Both the position numbers and the translations under genes were made by a program. Under the pieces are notes generated by a model. It worked only from the letters and a program-made list of their open reading frames with translations, had not been told where the DNA came from and did not search any database. 64,000 bases of DNA from Paenirhodobacter enshiensis. Lineage in GTDB: Bacteria; Pseudomonadota; Alphaproteobacteria; Rhodobacterales; Rhodobacteraceae. Below, piece after piece: positions 7,525-16,838 of this stretch; positions within the stretch are counted from its first letter, which is position 1, and each line of letters opens with the position of its first letter. The stretch covers positions 62,001-126,000 of the forward strand of contig NZ_JFZB01000001.1 in the NCBI RefSeq assembly GCF_000740785.1, in the 5' to 3' direction.

Positions 7525-8586
7525 TCATTGCACCAGGGTCGGAATGCAGTTCGCCTTGCCCGCGACCAGCGCGGCGCAGAACCGGCGCGCCTCGTCGAGG
7601 TCGGCATAGCCCGCAGCGCGCAGCCGGTAGTAAGTGCGATCGCCGGTGGTCGTGGGCTGAATCAGCCGCTGCTTGCCCTGCATCTGCGGGGCGAATTTCT
7701 TCGTCAGCCGGTCCCATTCGGTGCGGGCATCCTCGGCGTTGTCGAAGGCACCGAGCTGCACCACCCGCGTGCCCGCAGCGACCTTCGCGGGATCGAGTTC
7801 GACGACCGGCGCGGGTTTCGCCGGAGCCGGCGGTTCCGCGGCAGGCTTGTCGGTGGGCTTGTCGGAGGGCCTGGCTGCCGACGCGGCGGCGGCAGGGGCC
7901 GGCGGCACCACATCGACGGGACGCGCCCCCGGACGGGGCGAGGATTTCACCCCCGGGACCGAAGCCGGGATCCGGTCGTCCGGCGCATTGGCCGAGATCT
8001 GATAGGGTTGATCGGGCTTGCTGACCACGGCGACGGGCTCGCCCGGACGGGCCGGCGGCGCAGCGGCAGGCTCGGCATCGGAGGCCGGATCGTCGTCGAG
8101 CGCAATCGCCGTCGACTGCGGCACATTCGCGGTGGGCTCATTCGCCGGGCTCGCCTCTTCGAGAAGCACGGGCTGCGGCCGCTGCACCTGGGGGATACTC
8201 TTGACACCGAGCATCGCCGTGTCGTCCTCGGTCAGTTCCTCGGGGGGCTGGGCCAGATACACGCGCGACGGCGCTTCCGTGGCGATCTTGCCGCCCGCGA
8301 CCTCGTTCACCGCGAGGCCGACATGCTGCGCCATGTCACCGCCCGGATCGTCGGGCGCGATCCGCGCCGGACCGTCGGTCGCGCGCAGCACCGGCAGACC
8401 GGCCATGTCACGCTCTGCCAGGCGATAACTCCAGACCACGACGCCCAGAATCAGCACGACCGAGGTGATCGCACCGGCATTGCGCAGCCATTTCGATACG
8501 AAAGCGGAAACCGCCTCGCGCGGCGGACGCGGCGCGGGCGCGTCGTCAGGGCCGCCCTCGTCGCGGTTGTCATAGAAACTCGCCAT
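7525..8586 (-). CDS. SPOR-domain inner-membrane protein
   Basis: A single-pass protein of 353 residues. The N-terminus is cytosolic (about 36 residues), followed by a transmembrane helix at about 37-54 (ITSVVLILGVVVWSY), a long Pro/Ala-rich periplasmic linker, and a SPOR domain from about residue 270 (VVQLGAFDNAEDARTEWDRL ... YYRLRAAGYADLDEARRFC). SPOR domains bind denuded septal peptidoglycan, so a role in cell division or wall remodelling is likely. Its position between argS and nagZ is conserved in alphaproteobacteria. It is not specifically identifiable as FtsN from the sequence alone. Confidence 0.88.
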   Translation of the reverse strand: MASFYDNRDEGGPDDAPAPRPPREAVSAFVSKWLRNAGAITSVVLILGVVVWSYRLAERDMAGLPVLRATDGPARIAPDDPGGDMAQHVGLAVNEVAGGKIATEAPSRVYLAQPPEELTEDDTAMLGVKSIPQVQRPQPVLLEEASPANEPTANVPQSTAIALDDDPASDAEPAAAPPARPGEPVAVVSKPDQPYQISANAPDDRIPASVPGVKSSPRPGARPVDVVPPAPAAAASAARPSDKPTDKPAAEPPAPAKPAPVVELDPAKVAAGTRVVQLGAFDNAEDARTEWDRLTKKFAPQMQGKQRLIQPTTTGDRTYYRLRAAGYADLDEARRFCAALVAGKANCIPTLVQ

Positions 8587-8667
8587 GCCCGCCCTCGCGC
8601 GGTCCGGCAGCGCGCGAGGGCGCGACCGGAGGGTTACTGCCTGTGCCTCACCCGGCCGCGGCGCGCT

Positions 8668-10413
8668 TCAGCGCATCTCTTCGGCAGGGGTGACGCCGAG
8701 AATACCAAGACCCGTGGAAATGACAACGGCACAGGCCCGGGCGAGCGCGATTTTCGCCTGCGAGGCGGCGGCGTCGCCTTCCTGCACGAAACGCAGCTGC
8801 GTCTCGTCGTTGCCACGGTTCCACAGCGCATGAAGATCCGAGGCGATCTCGTAGAGGAAGAAGGCGATGCGATGCGGCTCGTTCGCGCGGGCGGCGATCT
8901 CGACGAGGCGCGGCCATTCGGCGATCTTGCGCGCAAGGGTCAGCTCTGCCTCATGGGTGTTGCCCGACAGATCCGCCCCGATCAGCGCCGCGTCCGACAC
9001 GTCGAAGCCCAGATCGCGCGCCTTGCGCAGCACCGAGGCGACGCGGGCATGAGCATACTGGACGTAGAACACCGGGTTGTCCTTCGACTGTTCGAGCACC
9101 TTGTCAAAGTCGAAATCCAGCGCCGCATCGTTCTTGCGGGTCAGCAGATGGAAACGGGTCACGTCGGCGCCGGCCTGCTCGACCACGTCGCGCAGGGTGA
9201 CGAAGGTGCCGGCGCGCTTCGACATCTTGAAGGGCTCGCCGTTCTTGAACAGGCGCACCAGCTGGATCAGCTTGATGTCGAGATCGACCGAGTTCTGCGA
9301 CAGCGCCGCGACCGCGGCCTTCATCCGCTTCACATAGCCGCCGTGATCGGCGCCGAAGACGTCGATCAGCTTGTGGAAACCGCGTTCGATCTTGGTCCAG
9401 TGATAGGCGATGTCGGGGGCGAAATAGGTCCAGGAACCGTCCGACTTCTGGATCGGGCGGTCGACGTCATCGCCATAGGCGGTCGAACGGAACAGGAGCT
9501 GTTCGCGCTCTTCCCAGTCCTCGGGCAGCTTGCCCTTCGGCGGTTCCAGAACACCGCGGTAGATCAGCCCGAGGTCAGACAGACGCTTGATCGCGGCCTC
9601 GATCTGGCCCGTGCCGTAGAGCGACTTCTCGGAATAGAACACGTCCATGTGGACGTTCAGCGCCGCAAGGTCGCCGCGGATCATCTTCAGCATCTCGGCG
9701 ACGGCGAAGTCCTTCACCTCGTCGAGCCAGACGGATTCCGGCTTGCCGATCAGGCTGTCGCCGTATTTCGCCTTCAGTGCCTCGCCGACCGGGATCAGAT
9801 AGTCGCCGGGATAGAGCCCCTCGCGGATATCCGGATCGAGGCCGTTCGCCTCGCGGTAGCGTTCAAACGCCGAACGAGCGAGCACGTTGACCTGCGCACC
9901 GCCGTCGTTGATGTAATATTCGCGCGTGACATCGTAGCCCGCGAAATCGAGCAGAGCCGCCAGCGCATCGCCGAACACCGCGCCGCGGGTATGGCCGACG
10001 TGCATCGGCCCGGTCGGGTTGGCCGAGACGAATTCGACATTGACCCGTTCCTTCGCGCCGAGGGTGGAGCGGCCGTAATCCGCCCCTTCGCTCAGCGCGG
10101 CGCGGGTGACATCGGCCCAGACCGAGACATTGAGGCGCAGGTTGAGAAAGCCGGGGCCGGCGACCTCGGCTGCGGCGACGCGCGGATCGGCGGTCAGCCG
10201 GGCGGCGAGCGCATCGGCAATGTCGCGCGGCTTCGATCCGGCGGGTTTCGCGAGCACCATCGCGGCATTGGTCGCCATGTCGCCGTGGGCCGCGTCGCGC
10301 GGCGGTTCGACCGTCACGTTGGCATAATCGAGCCCGGAAGGCAGGACGCCCTCGGCCACCATCTGATCCAGAGCGGTCAGCACGACCGCGCGCATATCGG
10401 CAAACAGGTTCAT
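8668..10413 (-). CDS. argS: Arginyl-tRNA synthetase
   Basis: Class I synthetase charging tRNA-Arg with arginine. The HIGH-type motif is in [17 protein letters not shown] (near residue 125), with the family-specific [13 protein letters not shown] next to it, the KMSK-type motif is [13 protein letters not shown], and the N-terminal additional domain begins [18 protein letters not shown]. The 581-residue length is normal. It is the first gene of the minus-strand series, and its 5' region is shared with the divergent helicase gene and carries a repeat copy. Confidence 0.96.
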   Translation of the reverse strand: MNLFADMRAVVLTALDQMVAEGVLPSGLDYANVTVEPPRDAAHGDMATNAAMVLAKPAGSKPRDIADALAARLTADPRVAAAEVAGPGFLNLRLNVSVWADVTRAALSEGADYGRSTLGAKERVNVEFVSANPTGPMHVGHTRGAVFGDALAALLDFAGYDVTREYYINDGGAQVNVLARSAFERYREANGLDPDIREGLYPGDYLIPVGEALKAKYGDSLIGKPESVWLDEVKDFAVAEMLKMIRGDLAALNVHMDVFYSEKSLYGTGQIEAAIKRLSDLGLIYRGVLEPPKGKLPEDWEEREQLLFRSTAYGDDVDRPIQKSDGSWTYFAPDIAYHWTKIERGFHKLIDVFGADHGGYVKRMKAAVAALSQNSVDLDIKLIQLVRLFKNGEPFKMSKRAGTFVTLRDVVEQAGADVTRFHLLTRKNDAALDFDFDKVLEQSKDNPVFYVQYAHARVASVLRKARDLGFDVSDAALIGADLSGNTHEAELTLARKIAEWPRLVEIAARANEPHRIAFFLYEIASDLHALWNRGNDETQLRFVQEGDAAASQAKIALARACAVVISTGLGILGVTPAEEMR

Positions 10414-10529
10414 TTTCAGCGTTCCTCTGTTGCCTCACCCCTGCCAGAGCGGCACCGGAACGTCAACCGGAAGCCGCTTTCGGGTGGGCTGCGCCATCCC
10501 TGCGCGCGGCGGCTGCGCTGCGGGCGCGA

Positions 10530-10612
10530 GGGGGGCGCTGCCCCCTCTTCGCGGCCCCTCCTGACGGAGGCGCCGCGAATTCACCCCCGGGATATTTATG
10601 GAAAGCCGAAAG
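10530..10612 (+). repeat. Structured repeat, locus 2 (forward), in a divergent promoter region
   Basis: First hairpin GGGGGC-GCT-GCCCCC type, then an extended second hairpin with stem TTCGCGGC / GCCGCGAA closing an inner CCTCC-TGAC-GGAGG stem, then the core CCCCCGGGATATTT and the tail GGAAAGCCGAAAGG. The second stem differs completely from the other copies but is still paired. This is the only copy upstream of two genes. Confidence 0.8.
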
Positions 10613-10649
10613 GAGAAGCGGGAGGACAGCGCTGGTTCGCTCAGCTTTG

Positions 10650-10678
10650 TTGACCTTTTTACCGTTTTGCAGTAGGGG
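10650..10678 (+). promoter_or_regulatory. Candidate promoter of the DEAD-box helicase gene
   Basis: TTGACC (10650-10655), a 17-base spacer with two T runs, and TAGGGG (10673-10678). The -35 box is good and the -10 weak. It would give a leader of about 95 bases, which is common for helicase genes regulated at the RNA level. Confidence 0.4.
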
Positions 10679-10777
10679 ACTCGCGCCGCAACCCGGCGGC
10701 AATTCGCCCGGGACGCCCGGATTTTTGCGTCCCCCCACTTGCGCGGCCAGAGCGCTGCGCAGTTTTCAAGGACGCAA

Positions 10778-12373
10778 ATGACCAAGTTCACCGACCTCAA
10801 CCTAGATCCGAACATCCTGAAGGCCGTCGTCGAAGCGGGCTACGAGGCCCCGACGCCGATCCAGGCCGGCGCGATCCCGCCCGCGATCGAGGGCAAGGAC
10901 GTGCTGGGCATCGCCCAGACCGGAACGGGCAAGACCGCTTCCTACACGCTGCCGATGCTGACCCGGCTGGCGCATGGCCGGGCGCGGGCACGGATGCCGC
11001 GGTCGCTGGTGCTGGCGCCGACGCGCGAACTGGCGGCGCAGGTCGCCGAGAACTTCGACCTCTATGCCAAGCATACCAAGCTGACCAAGGCGCTGCTGAT
11101 CGGCGGCGTGTCCTTCGGCGAGCAGGAAAAGCTGATCGACCGCGGCGTCGATGTGCTGATCGCGACGCCGGGCCGGCTGCTCGACCATTTCGAGCGCGGC
11201 AAGCTGCTGCTGAACGGCGTGCAGATCATGGTCGTCGACGAGGCGGACCGGATGCTCGACATGGGCTTCATCCCGGATATCGAGCGGATCTTCCAGCTGA
11301 CCCCGTTCACCCGTCAGACGCTGTTCTTCTCGGCCACCATGGCGCCCGAGATCGAGCGGATCACCAATACCTTCCTGCAGTCGCCGGTGCGCATCGAGGT
11401 GACCCGTCAGGCCACCGCCTCGGAGACCATCACCCAGAAGCTGGTCGAGATCACCCCGCCGCGCAAGGATCAGACCGCGAAGACCAAGCGCGAACTCCTG
11501 CGCGCCCTCATCAGGGGCGAGGGCGAGGCCTGCACCAACGCGATCATCTTCTGCAACCGCAAGACCGATGTCGATATCGTGGCGAAGTCGCTGAAGGCGC
11601 ATGGTTTCGACGCCGCGCCGATCCACGGCGATCTGGAACAGCGCCAGCGCATGGCGACGCTCGATGCGTTCCGCGAGGGCAAGCTGCAGCTGCTGGTGGC
11701 GTCGGACGTCGCCGCGCGCGGGCTCGACATTCCGCAGGTCAGCCATGTGTTCAACTACGACCTGCCGAGCCATGCCGAGGATTACATTCACCGCATCGGC
11801 CGCACCGGCCGTGCCGGTCGTCTGGGCACCGCCTATTCGATCGCGACCCCCGCGGACGAGAAATATCTGTCGCAGATCCAGGCGCTGGTGAAGATGGACA
11901 TTCCGCGCGCCGCGGCGCCCGAGGGCTTCGCGCTCTCCGAGGCCGCCCATGAGGAACCGCGCCAGTATGAAGAGCGCGACGGCCGTCGCAGCCGCACGCG
12001 CGGCGGCCGCGGTCGCGACAAGGACCGCCCCGAGCGCAGCGAGAAGCGTGCCGAGAAGCCGCGTCGCGAGGCGCAGCCGAAGGTCGCCGACAAGGCGGTC
12101 GAGAAACCCGCCGAGAAGGCTGCAGACGCGATGCCGGTGATCGAGATCGAAGAGACCGTCGAGGCGCCGATCCCGCTGCCCGAGGCGCCGAAGCCCGCGC
12201 CGCGGCGCGAGGATCGCCGCCGCGGCCGCGACCGTGACGATGGCCCGGCGGTCGTCGGCATGGGCGATCACGTGCCCGATTTCATCCTGCGCCCGTTCCG
12301 CCCCTCGAAGCCGGTGAAGACCGCCGAGGTCGAGGACGAAGCGCCGGAAACGGCCGAAGCCAGCGAGAACTGA
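10778..12373 (+). CDS. DEAD-box ATP-dependent RNA helicase (RhlE-like)
   Basis: ATP-dependent RNA-unwinding enzyme of ribosome assembly or mRNA turnover. Motifs in order: F and Q-motif region FTDLNLDPNILKAV ... PTPIQ, Walker A AQTGTGKT, PTRELA, VDEADRMLDMGF, SAT, then the helicase C domain with RGLDIPQVSHVFNYD and HRIGRTGRAG. After about residue 375 comes a 150-residue Arg/Lys/Glu-rich tail typical of RhlE-type enzymes. The ATG at 10778 has AAGGA upstream and starts at MTKFTDLNL; the longer frame adds 13 unlikely residues. 531 residues. A Rho-independent terminator follows. Confidence 0.93.
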   Translation: MTKFTDLNLDPNILKAVVEAGYEAPTPIQAGAIPPAIEGKDVLGIAQTGTGKTASYTLPMLTRLAHGRARARMPRSLVLAPTRELAAQVAENFDLYAKHTKLTKALLIGGVSFGEQEKLIDRGVDVLIATPGRLLDHFERGKLLLNGVQIMVVDEADRMLDMGFIPDIERIFQLTPFTRQTLFFSATMAPEIERITNTFLQSPVRIEVTRQATASETITQKLVEITPPRKDQTAKTKRELLRALIRGEGEACTNAIIFCNRKTDVDIVAKSLKAHGFDAAPIHGDLEQRQRMATLDAFREGKLQLLVASDVAARGLDIPQVSHVFNYDLPSHAEDYIHRIGRTGRAGRLGTAYSIATPADEKYLSQIQALVKMDIPRAAAPEGFALSEAAHEEPRQYEERDGRRSRTRGGRGRDKDRPERSEKRAEKPRREAQPKVADKAVEKPAEKAADAMPVIEIEETVEAPIPLPEAPKPAPRREDRRRGRDRDDGPAVVGMGDHVPDFILRPFRPSKPVKTAEVEDEAPETAEASEN

Positions 12374-12394
12374 GCCCGCCTTATGGCGGCAACG

Positions 12395-12424
12395 GGGGCG
12401 GCGGGACATCCGGCCGCCCCTTTT
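12395..12424 (+). terminator. Terminator behind the DEAD-box helicase
   Basis: Stem GGGGCGGC / GCCGCCCC, extendable inward by GG/CC, followed by TTTT. It starts 22 bases after the helicase stop and precedes metG. Confidence 0.75.
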
Positions 12425-12502
12425 CCATCGCCGGATTTCTTGGCTCTGGCCCTGTCGGGCAAAGCCCTGTAGACCTCGGCGCAAACTGACCGGAGCATGG
12501 AC

Positions 12503-14233
12503 ATGGCGCGGCACCTCATCACCTCGGCGATCCCCTACATCAACGGCATCAAGCATCTGGGCAACCTCGTCGGCAGCCAGCTGCCGTCCGATCTGTTCGC
12601 ACGCTACATGCGGGCGCGCGGCCATGAGGTGATGTTCATCTGCGCCACCGACGAGCACGGCACCCCGGCGGAGCTTGCCGCCGCCAAGGCCGGCAAGCCG
12701 GTCGAGGACTACTGCCGCGAGATGCACGAGACCCAGGCCGAGATCGCCCGCGGCTTCCGGCTGTCCTTCGATCACTTCGGCCGCTCGTCGTCGGATCGCA
12801 ATACCGTGCTGACGCAGTATTTCGCCCGCGTGCTCGGCGAACAGGGGCTGATCGAGGAGAAATCCGAGAAGCTGTTCTACTCGGTCGACGACGGCCGCTT
12901 CCTGCCCGACCGCTACATCGAGGGCACCTGCCCGAACTGCGGCTACGAGAAGGCCCGCGGCGATCAGTGCGAGAACTGCACCAAGCAGCTCGACCCGACC
13001 GATCTGATCAACCCGCGCTCGGCGGTGTCGGGCTCGACCAATCTCGAGCTGCGCGAGACGAAGCATCTGTTCCTGCGCCAGAAGACGCTGCGCGAGGATA
13101 TCCGCACCTGGATCAAGTCGAAGGCCGACTGGCCGGTGCTGACCACCTCGATCGCGCTGAAATGGCTCGACGACGGCGACGGGCTGCAGGACCGCGGCAT
13201 CACCCGCGATCTCTACTGGGGCGTTCCCGCGCAGTTCGAGGGCGCGCCCTGGACCGGCATGGAAGGCAAGGTGTTCTACGTCTGGTTCGATGCACCCATC
13301 GAATATATCGGAGCGACGGCGGAATGGGCCGATGCGAACGGGCTCGACGACAGCGCCTGGCAGCGCTGGTGGCGCACCGACAAGGGCGCGGAGGACGTGA
13401 CCTATACCGAGTTCATGGGCAAGGACAACGTGCCGTTCCACACCCTGTCCTTCCCGGCGACGCTGATCGGCGTGAACCGCGCCGGCGGCGAACAATGGAA
13501 GATGGTCGACTACATCAAGTCGTTCAACTACCTCAACTATGACGGTGGCCAGTTCTCGACCTCGCAGGGCCGCGGCGTGTTCATGGATCAGGCGCTGTCG
13601 ATCCTGCCGGCGGATTACTGGCGGTGGTGGCTGCTCAGCCATGCGCCGGAAAGCTCGGACAGCGAATTCACCTGGGAGAATTTCCAGACCTCGGTGAACA
13701 AGGATCTGGCCGATGTGCTGGGCAACTTCGTCTCGCGCATCACCAAGTTCTGCCGCTCGAAGTTCGGCGAAGCGCTGCCCGAGGGCGGCAGCTGGGGCGA
13801 GCGCGAGGACGCGCTGATCGCGGAGCTGAGCACGCGCCTCGCCGCCTATGAGAGCTTCATGGAAGCTAAGGAAGTGCGCAAGGCCGCGACCGAGCTGCGC
13901 GCGATCTGGGTGGCCGGCAACGAATATCTGCAATCCGTCGGACCCTGGACGGTGTTCAAGACCGACCCGGCGCAGGCCGCGGCGCAAACCCGCCTCGCGC
14001 TCAACCTGATGCGGCTTTACGCGATCCTGTCGGAACCGTTCATCCCGGACGCGGCCGGCCTGATCCTCGCCGCGCTGAAGACCGAGGATCGCAGCTGGCC
14101 CACGGACATCCGTGCCGCACTGACCCATCTGCCCGCGGGCCATGCCTTCGAAACCCCCGAGGTCCTGTTCCGCAAGATCGCGGACGAGGAACGCGAGGAA
14201 TGGCAGAAGCGCTTCTCCGGCGTGCGCAGCTGA
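12503..14233 (+). CDS. metG: Methionyl-tRNA synthetase with a divergent KMSKS loop
   Basis: Charges initiator and elongator tRNA-Met. The HIGH-type motif is HLGN (residues 18-21), the zinc knuckle [17 protein letters not shown] is intact, and the anticodon domain follows [11 protein letters not shown]. The KMSKS-type motif reads QFSTS (residues 350-354), so both lysines of the consensus are replaced. The ATG at 12503 is preferred because GGAG lies seven bases upstream; an ATG two codons earlier is too close to it. With 576 residues it lacks the C-terminal dimerisation domain of the long E. coli type. It ends facing ccmE across a repeat pair. Confidence 0.95.
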   Translation: MARHLITSAIPYINGIKHLGNLVGSQLPSDLFARYMRARGHEVMFICATDEHGTPAELAAAKAGKPVEDYCREMHETQAEIARGFRLSFDHFGRSSSDRNTVLTQYFARVLGEQGLIEEKSEKLFYSVDDGRFLPDRYIEGTCPNCGYEKARGDQCENCTKQLDPTDLINPRSAVSGSTNLELRETKHLFLRQKTLREDIRTWIKSKADWPVLTTSIALKWLDDGDGLQDRGITRDLYWGVPAQFEGAPWTGMEGKVFYVWFDAPIEYIGATAEWADANGLDDSAWQRWWRTDKGAEDVTYTEFMGKDNVPFHTLSFPATLIGVNRAGGEQWKMVDYIKSFNYLNYDGGQFSTSQGRGVFMDQALSILPADYWRWWLLSHAPESSDSEFTWENFQTSVNKDLADVLGNFVSRITKFCRSKFGEALPEGGSWGEREDALIAELSTRLAAYESFMEAKEVRKAATELRAIWVAGNEYLQSVGPWTVFKTDPAQAAAQTRLALNLMRLYAILSEPFIPDAAGLILAALKTEDRSWPTDIRAALTHLPAGHAFETPEVLFRKIADEEREEWQKRFSGVRS

Positions 14234-14245
14234 GGCCCAGAGGTC

Positions 14246-14313
14246 GCCGGGGGCTCTGCCCCCGGGCTGCCTGCGGCAGCCTCCCCCGGGATATTTAGGG
14301 AAAGCCGAAAAGG
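14246..14313 (+). repeat. Structured repeat, locus 3a (forward)
   Basis: First hairpin GGGGGC-TCT-GCCCCC, second hairpin GGCTGCC-TGC-GGCAGCC, core CCCCCGGGATATTT and tail GGGAAAGCCGAAAAG. It starts 12 bases after the metG stop and faces copy 3b. Confidence 0.85.
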
Positions 14314-14330
14314 GAAAGGCCGGCACTTTT

Positions 14331-14403
14331 GCTTTCGGCTTTCCAAAAATATCCTCGGGGGTGAATTGGCCGCAGGCCAAGAGGGGGCAGACAGCCCCCT
14401 TTC
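14331..14403 (-). repeat. Structured repeat, locus 3b (reverse), facing 3a
   Basis: Tail TTTCGGCTTTCC, variant core AAATATCCTCGGGGG, second hairpin TTGGCC-GCA-GGCCAA and a variant first hairpin GGGGGC-AGACA-GCCCCC. The tail pairs with that of 3a over 12 bases (GGAAAGCCGAAA), so the two copies make one large inverted repeat. The variant core and AGACA loop are shared with the copy inside xdhA. Confidence 0.85.
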
Positions 14404-14409
14404 TTCGTC

Positions 14410-14838
14410 TCAGCGGGTGCCCTGCCCCGAAGGTGCAGAGCCGGCGAGTGCGCGCGGAACGTAAGTCTCATCATGCTTCGCGAGGATCTCGCTCGCCATG
14501 AATTCGCCCGCCGCGATCCGGCCCTTGGCGATAACGCCGCGCCCCTCGCCGAACAGATCCGGAGGAATGCCCGAGAACTGGACCGGGATCGAGGCCGCGC
14601 CATCGGTCACGCGAAAGCGGATCTCGCCGCCCGGCGACCGGACAAGGCTGCCGCGCTCGACCAGACCGCCGAGGCGGAAGACTTCACTGGATGAGGGAAT
14701 ATCGGACAGCACCTGCGACGGGGTGCGGTAATACTCGATCCCGTCGCGCAGCGCATAGCCCATCAGCCCGGTCGCAAGCGCCAGAGACAGCGCGGCAAAC
14801 AGCAGAAGGCGGACCCGGCGGGCCTTCTTCAGGCGCAT
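14410..14838 (-). CDS. ccmE: Cytochrome c maturation heme chaperone CcmE
   Basis: CcmE binds heme covalently in the periplasm and passes it to the CcmF/H ligase for c-type cytochromes. The 142-residue protein has an N-terminal membrane anchor (about residues 9-29), a beta-barrel with RFRVTDG and VQFSGIPPDLFGEG, and the heme-attachment segment KHDETYVP with His122 and Tyr126. It follows argC by 16 bases. ccmF and ccmH, which often follow ccmE, are not next to it here; a repeat pair and metG come instead. Confidence 0.93.
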   Translation of the reverse strand: MRLKKARRVRLLLFAALSLALATGLMGYALRDGIEYYRTPSQVLSDIPSSSEVFRLGGLVERGSLVRSPGGEIRFRVTDGAASIPVQFSGIPPDLFGEGRGVIAKGRIAAGEFMASEILAKHDETYVPRALAGSAPSGQGTR

Positions 14839-14854
14839 CGCCGGGGCCTGTCGA

Positions 14855-15883
14855 TCAGGGGAACACCGGGGCCAGCATCAGCCCCGCAGTTTCCTCGAGC
14901 CCGAGCATCAGGTTCGCGTTCTGCATCGCCTGCCCCGAGGAGCCCTTGCACAGATTGTCGAGCGCGACCGTCACCGTGGCGCGACCGGCGATCCGGTCGG
15001 CGACGACACCGACATGAACGTAGTTCGACCCGGCGATCGAGCGCGTCGAGGCCACCTGACCGAAGGGCAGAACCTCGAGGAACACCTCGTCGGCATAACG
15101 CGCGGCCAGCGCCTCGTGCACCGCGGCCGCATCGCCCTTGACATAGACCGTCGCAAGGATGCCGCGGTTGAACGGCATCAGATGCGGGGTGAACATCACC
15201 CGCACGTCACGCCCGGCGAGCTTCGAGAATTCCTGATCGAACTCGCCCAGATGGCGGTGCTTGCCACCCGCCGAATAGGGCATCGTGCCGCCCGACAGCT
15301 CGGCATGAAGCAGGTTTTCCTTGAGCGAGCGCCCCGCCCCCGACACCCCGGCCTTCACGTCGATGATGATGTCGTCGAGGTCGATCACCCCCGCCTCGAT
15401 CAGCGGGCGCAGCGCATATTGCCCGGTTGCCGCGTTGCAGCCCGTGCCCGCGCACAGCCGCGCCGAGCGGATCTCGTCGCGGTAGAACTCGGTCAGGCCG
15501 TAGACCGCCTGCTTTTGCAGCTCCAGCGCGACATGCGGCTTGCCATACCATTTCTCGTATTCCGCCGGATCGCGCAGCCGGAAATCGGCCGAGAGATCGA
15601 CGATCTTCAGATCCGACGGCAGATCGCGGATCACCGGCTGCGAGGTGCCGTGCGGCAGTGCGCAGAACGCCAGATCGACGGCCGAGAAGTCGATGTCCTC
15701 GATTTTTTGCAGCACCGGCAGATCGAGATGGCGCAGATGCGGAAACACCTCGCCCATGCGCATTCCGGCCTTTCGGTCGCCCGAGAGCGCGACAATCCGC
15801 ATCGAGGGATGCGTGGCGATGAGACGGACGAGTTCGGCTCCGGTATAGCCCGAGGCCCCGAGGATGGCGACGTTCTGCGTCAT
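14855..15883 (-). CDS. argC: N-acetyl-gamma-glutamyl-phosphate reductase
   Basis: NADPH-dependent reduction of N-acetylglutamyl phosphate in arginine synthesis. The start at 15883 ([20 protein letters not shown]) has GGGAGA upstream and gives 342 residues; the longer frame adds 14 unlikely residues. The nucleotide-binding GASGYTG, the active-site Cys in GTGCNAATG and the HLMPFNRGI segment are present. It belongs to the alphaproteobacterial type-1 class. It leads a probable two-gene unit with ccmE, with no functional link evident. Confidence 0.95.
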   Translation of the reverse strand: MTQNVAILGASGYTGAELVRLIATHPSMRIVALSGDRKAGMRMGEVFPHLRHLDLPVLQKIEDIDFSAVDLAFCALPHGTSQPVIRDLPSDLKIVDLSADFRLRDPAEYEKWYGKPHVALELQKQAVYGLTEFYRDEIRSARLCAGTGCNAATGQYALRPLIEAGVIDLDDIIIDVKAGVSGAGRSLKENLLHAELSGGTMPYSAGGKHRHLGEFDQEFSKLAGRDVRVMFTPHLMPFNRGILATVYVKGDAAAVHEALAARYADEVFLEVLPFGQVASTRSIAGSNYVHVGVVADRIAGRATVTVALDNLCKGSSGQAMQNANLMLGLEETAGLMLAPVFP

Positions 15884-15981
15884 GGCATTTCTCCCGCGAC
15901 TTGCCCTCGTGCAATGCCTCAGCATAACTTCGGGCGCAAGACGTTTGAACGGTGCCGTATTTGATGGGGGGCAGGGATTCG

Positions 15982-16644
15982 ATGACGGAATGGTATTATG
16001 CGGTGGGTGGCGACAGTCGGGGGCCCGTCCCCGAGACGGAGATCGCAGCCTTCATCCGCACCGGAATGATCCGGCCGGACACTCTCGTCTGGCGCGAGGG
16101 GATGACCGGGTGGGAACCCGCGCGCGGCCACCTGGCGTTCGGGCAAACACCGCCCGCCCCGCCTCGTCAGCCGGCGGTTGCCTATGCCAGCCGCACAGGA
16201 ACGGGTCCGGCGCCGGCCCTCGGCTTCGGCGAGGCAATCTCTCAATGTCTGCGCCGTTACGCGACTTTCCGAGGCCGGGCCAGCCGTTCGGAATACTGGT
16301 ACTTCTATCTGTTCATAGTTCTCGGAAGCTTCGTCGCGGGATTGCTGGACAAGGGGCTGGCACACAATTCCAGCGCTGCCTACATGCTGTTCGCTGTGGC
16401 GACATTTCTGCCCAACGTTGCCGTCACCGTCCGGCGTCTGCACGATACCGACCGCAGCGGCTGGTGGCTTGGCGGTTGGTGGCTCGCCGCCGTCATCGGT
16501 GGCGCAGCGATCGGCCTTTCGGCCGTGAAGGGGCAGTCCGGGGCGATCGTCGCTGTTTTCGCCGCCGCGATCCTGGTCTACGGACTTGCCCTCCTGGTCT
16601 TCATGTGCCAGCGCGGCACGCCCGGTCCGAACCGCTTTGACTGA
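15982..16644 (+). CDS. GYF_2-domain / DUF805 membrane protein
   Basis: A 220-residue protein. Residues 1-50 form a GYF_2-type domain ([18 protein letters not shown] ... [13 protein letters not shown]), probably a cytosolic protein-interaction module. After a Pro-rich linker, residues 80-215 form a DUF805 membrane domain with about four helices and the typical [32 protein letters not shown] and RGTPGPNRF motifs. The start at 15982 is chosen because the GYF_2 domain begins there. Function unknown. A face-to-face repeat pair follows. Confidence 0.85.
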   Translation: MTEWYYAVGGDSRGPVPETEIAAFIRTGMIRPDTLVWREGMTGWEPARGHLAFGQTPPAPPRQPAVAYASRTGTGPAPALGFGEAISQCLRRYATFRGRASRSEYWYFYLFIVLGSFVAGLLDKGLAHNSSAAYMLFAVATFLPNVAVTVRRLHDTDRSGWWLGGWWLAAVIGGAAIGLSAVKGQSGAIVAVFAAAILVYGLALLVFMCQRGTPGPNRFD

Positions 16645-16668
16645 GACGCTGCACTTGTGAAAATGCGA

Positions 16669-16733
16669 AGACAGGGGGCTCTGCCCCCTCGGGCCTGCGG
16701 CCCTCACCCCCGGGATATTTGCGGCGAATCGAA
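16669..16733 (+). repeat. Structured repeat, locus 4a (forward)
   Basis: First hairpin GGGGGC-TCT-GCCCCC, second hairpin GGGCC-TGC-GGCCC, core CCCCCGGGATATTT and tail GCGAATCGAAAGC. It lies between the convergent DUF805 gene and murI. Confidence 0.85.
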
Positions 16734-16750
16734 AGCGGGAGTGCTCTTTT

Positions 16751-16821
16751 GCTTTCATCTTTCCACAAATATCCCGGGGGTGAATTTGGCGTCAGCCAAA
16801 GAGGGGGCAGAGCCCCCTGCC
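16751..16821 (-). repeat. Structured repeat, locus 4b (reverse), facing 4a
   Basis: Tail CTTTCATCTTTCC, core AAATATCCCGGGGG, second hairpin TTTGGC-GTCA-GCCAAA and first hairpin GGGGGC-AGA-GCCCCC. Its tail is of the other subtype from 4a, so the tails do not pair with each other as they do at locus 3. Confidence 0.85.
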
Positions 16822-16838
16822 CGGTCCGGCAAGCGCGT

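Larger units (their letters stand above)
10414..10777. other. Divergent intergenic region argS / helicase (364 bp)
   Basis: No gene is supported here. It holds one full repeat copy (10530-10612), a candidate plus-strand promoter (10650-10678) and about 100 bases of helicase leader. The minus-strand promoter for argS must also lie here, but I could not pick one out. Confidence 0.7.

Noticed and set aside
6328-10653. A plus-strand open frame of 1441 codons antisense to scpA, nagZ, SPOR and argS
   Set aside because: It is the shadow of GC-rich minus-strand genes. The product is low-complexity Arg/Gly/Ala sequence without motifs, while the minus strand holds clear families.
10802-14380. A 1192-codon minus-strand frame across the helicase and metG
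   Set aside because: Antisense shadow; the product is Arg/Gly/Leu/Asp-biased and featureless.
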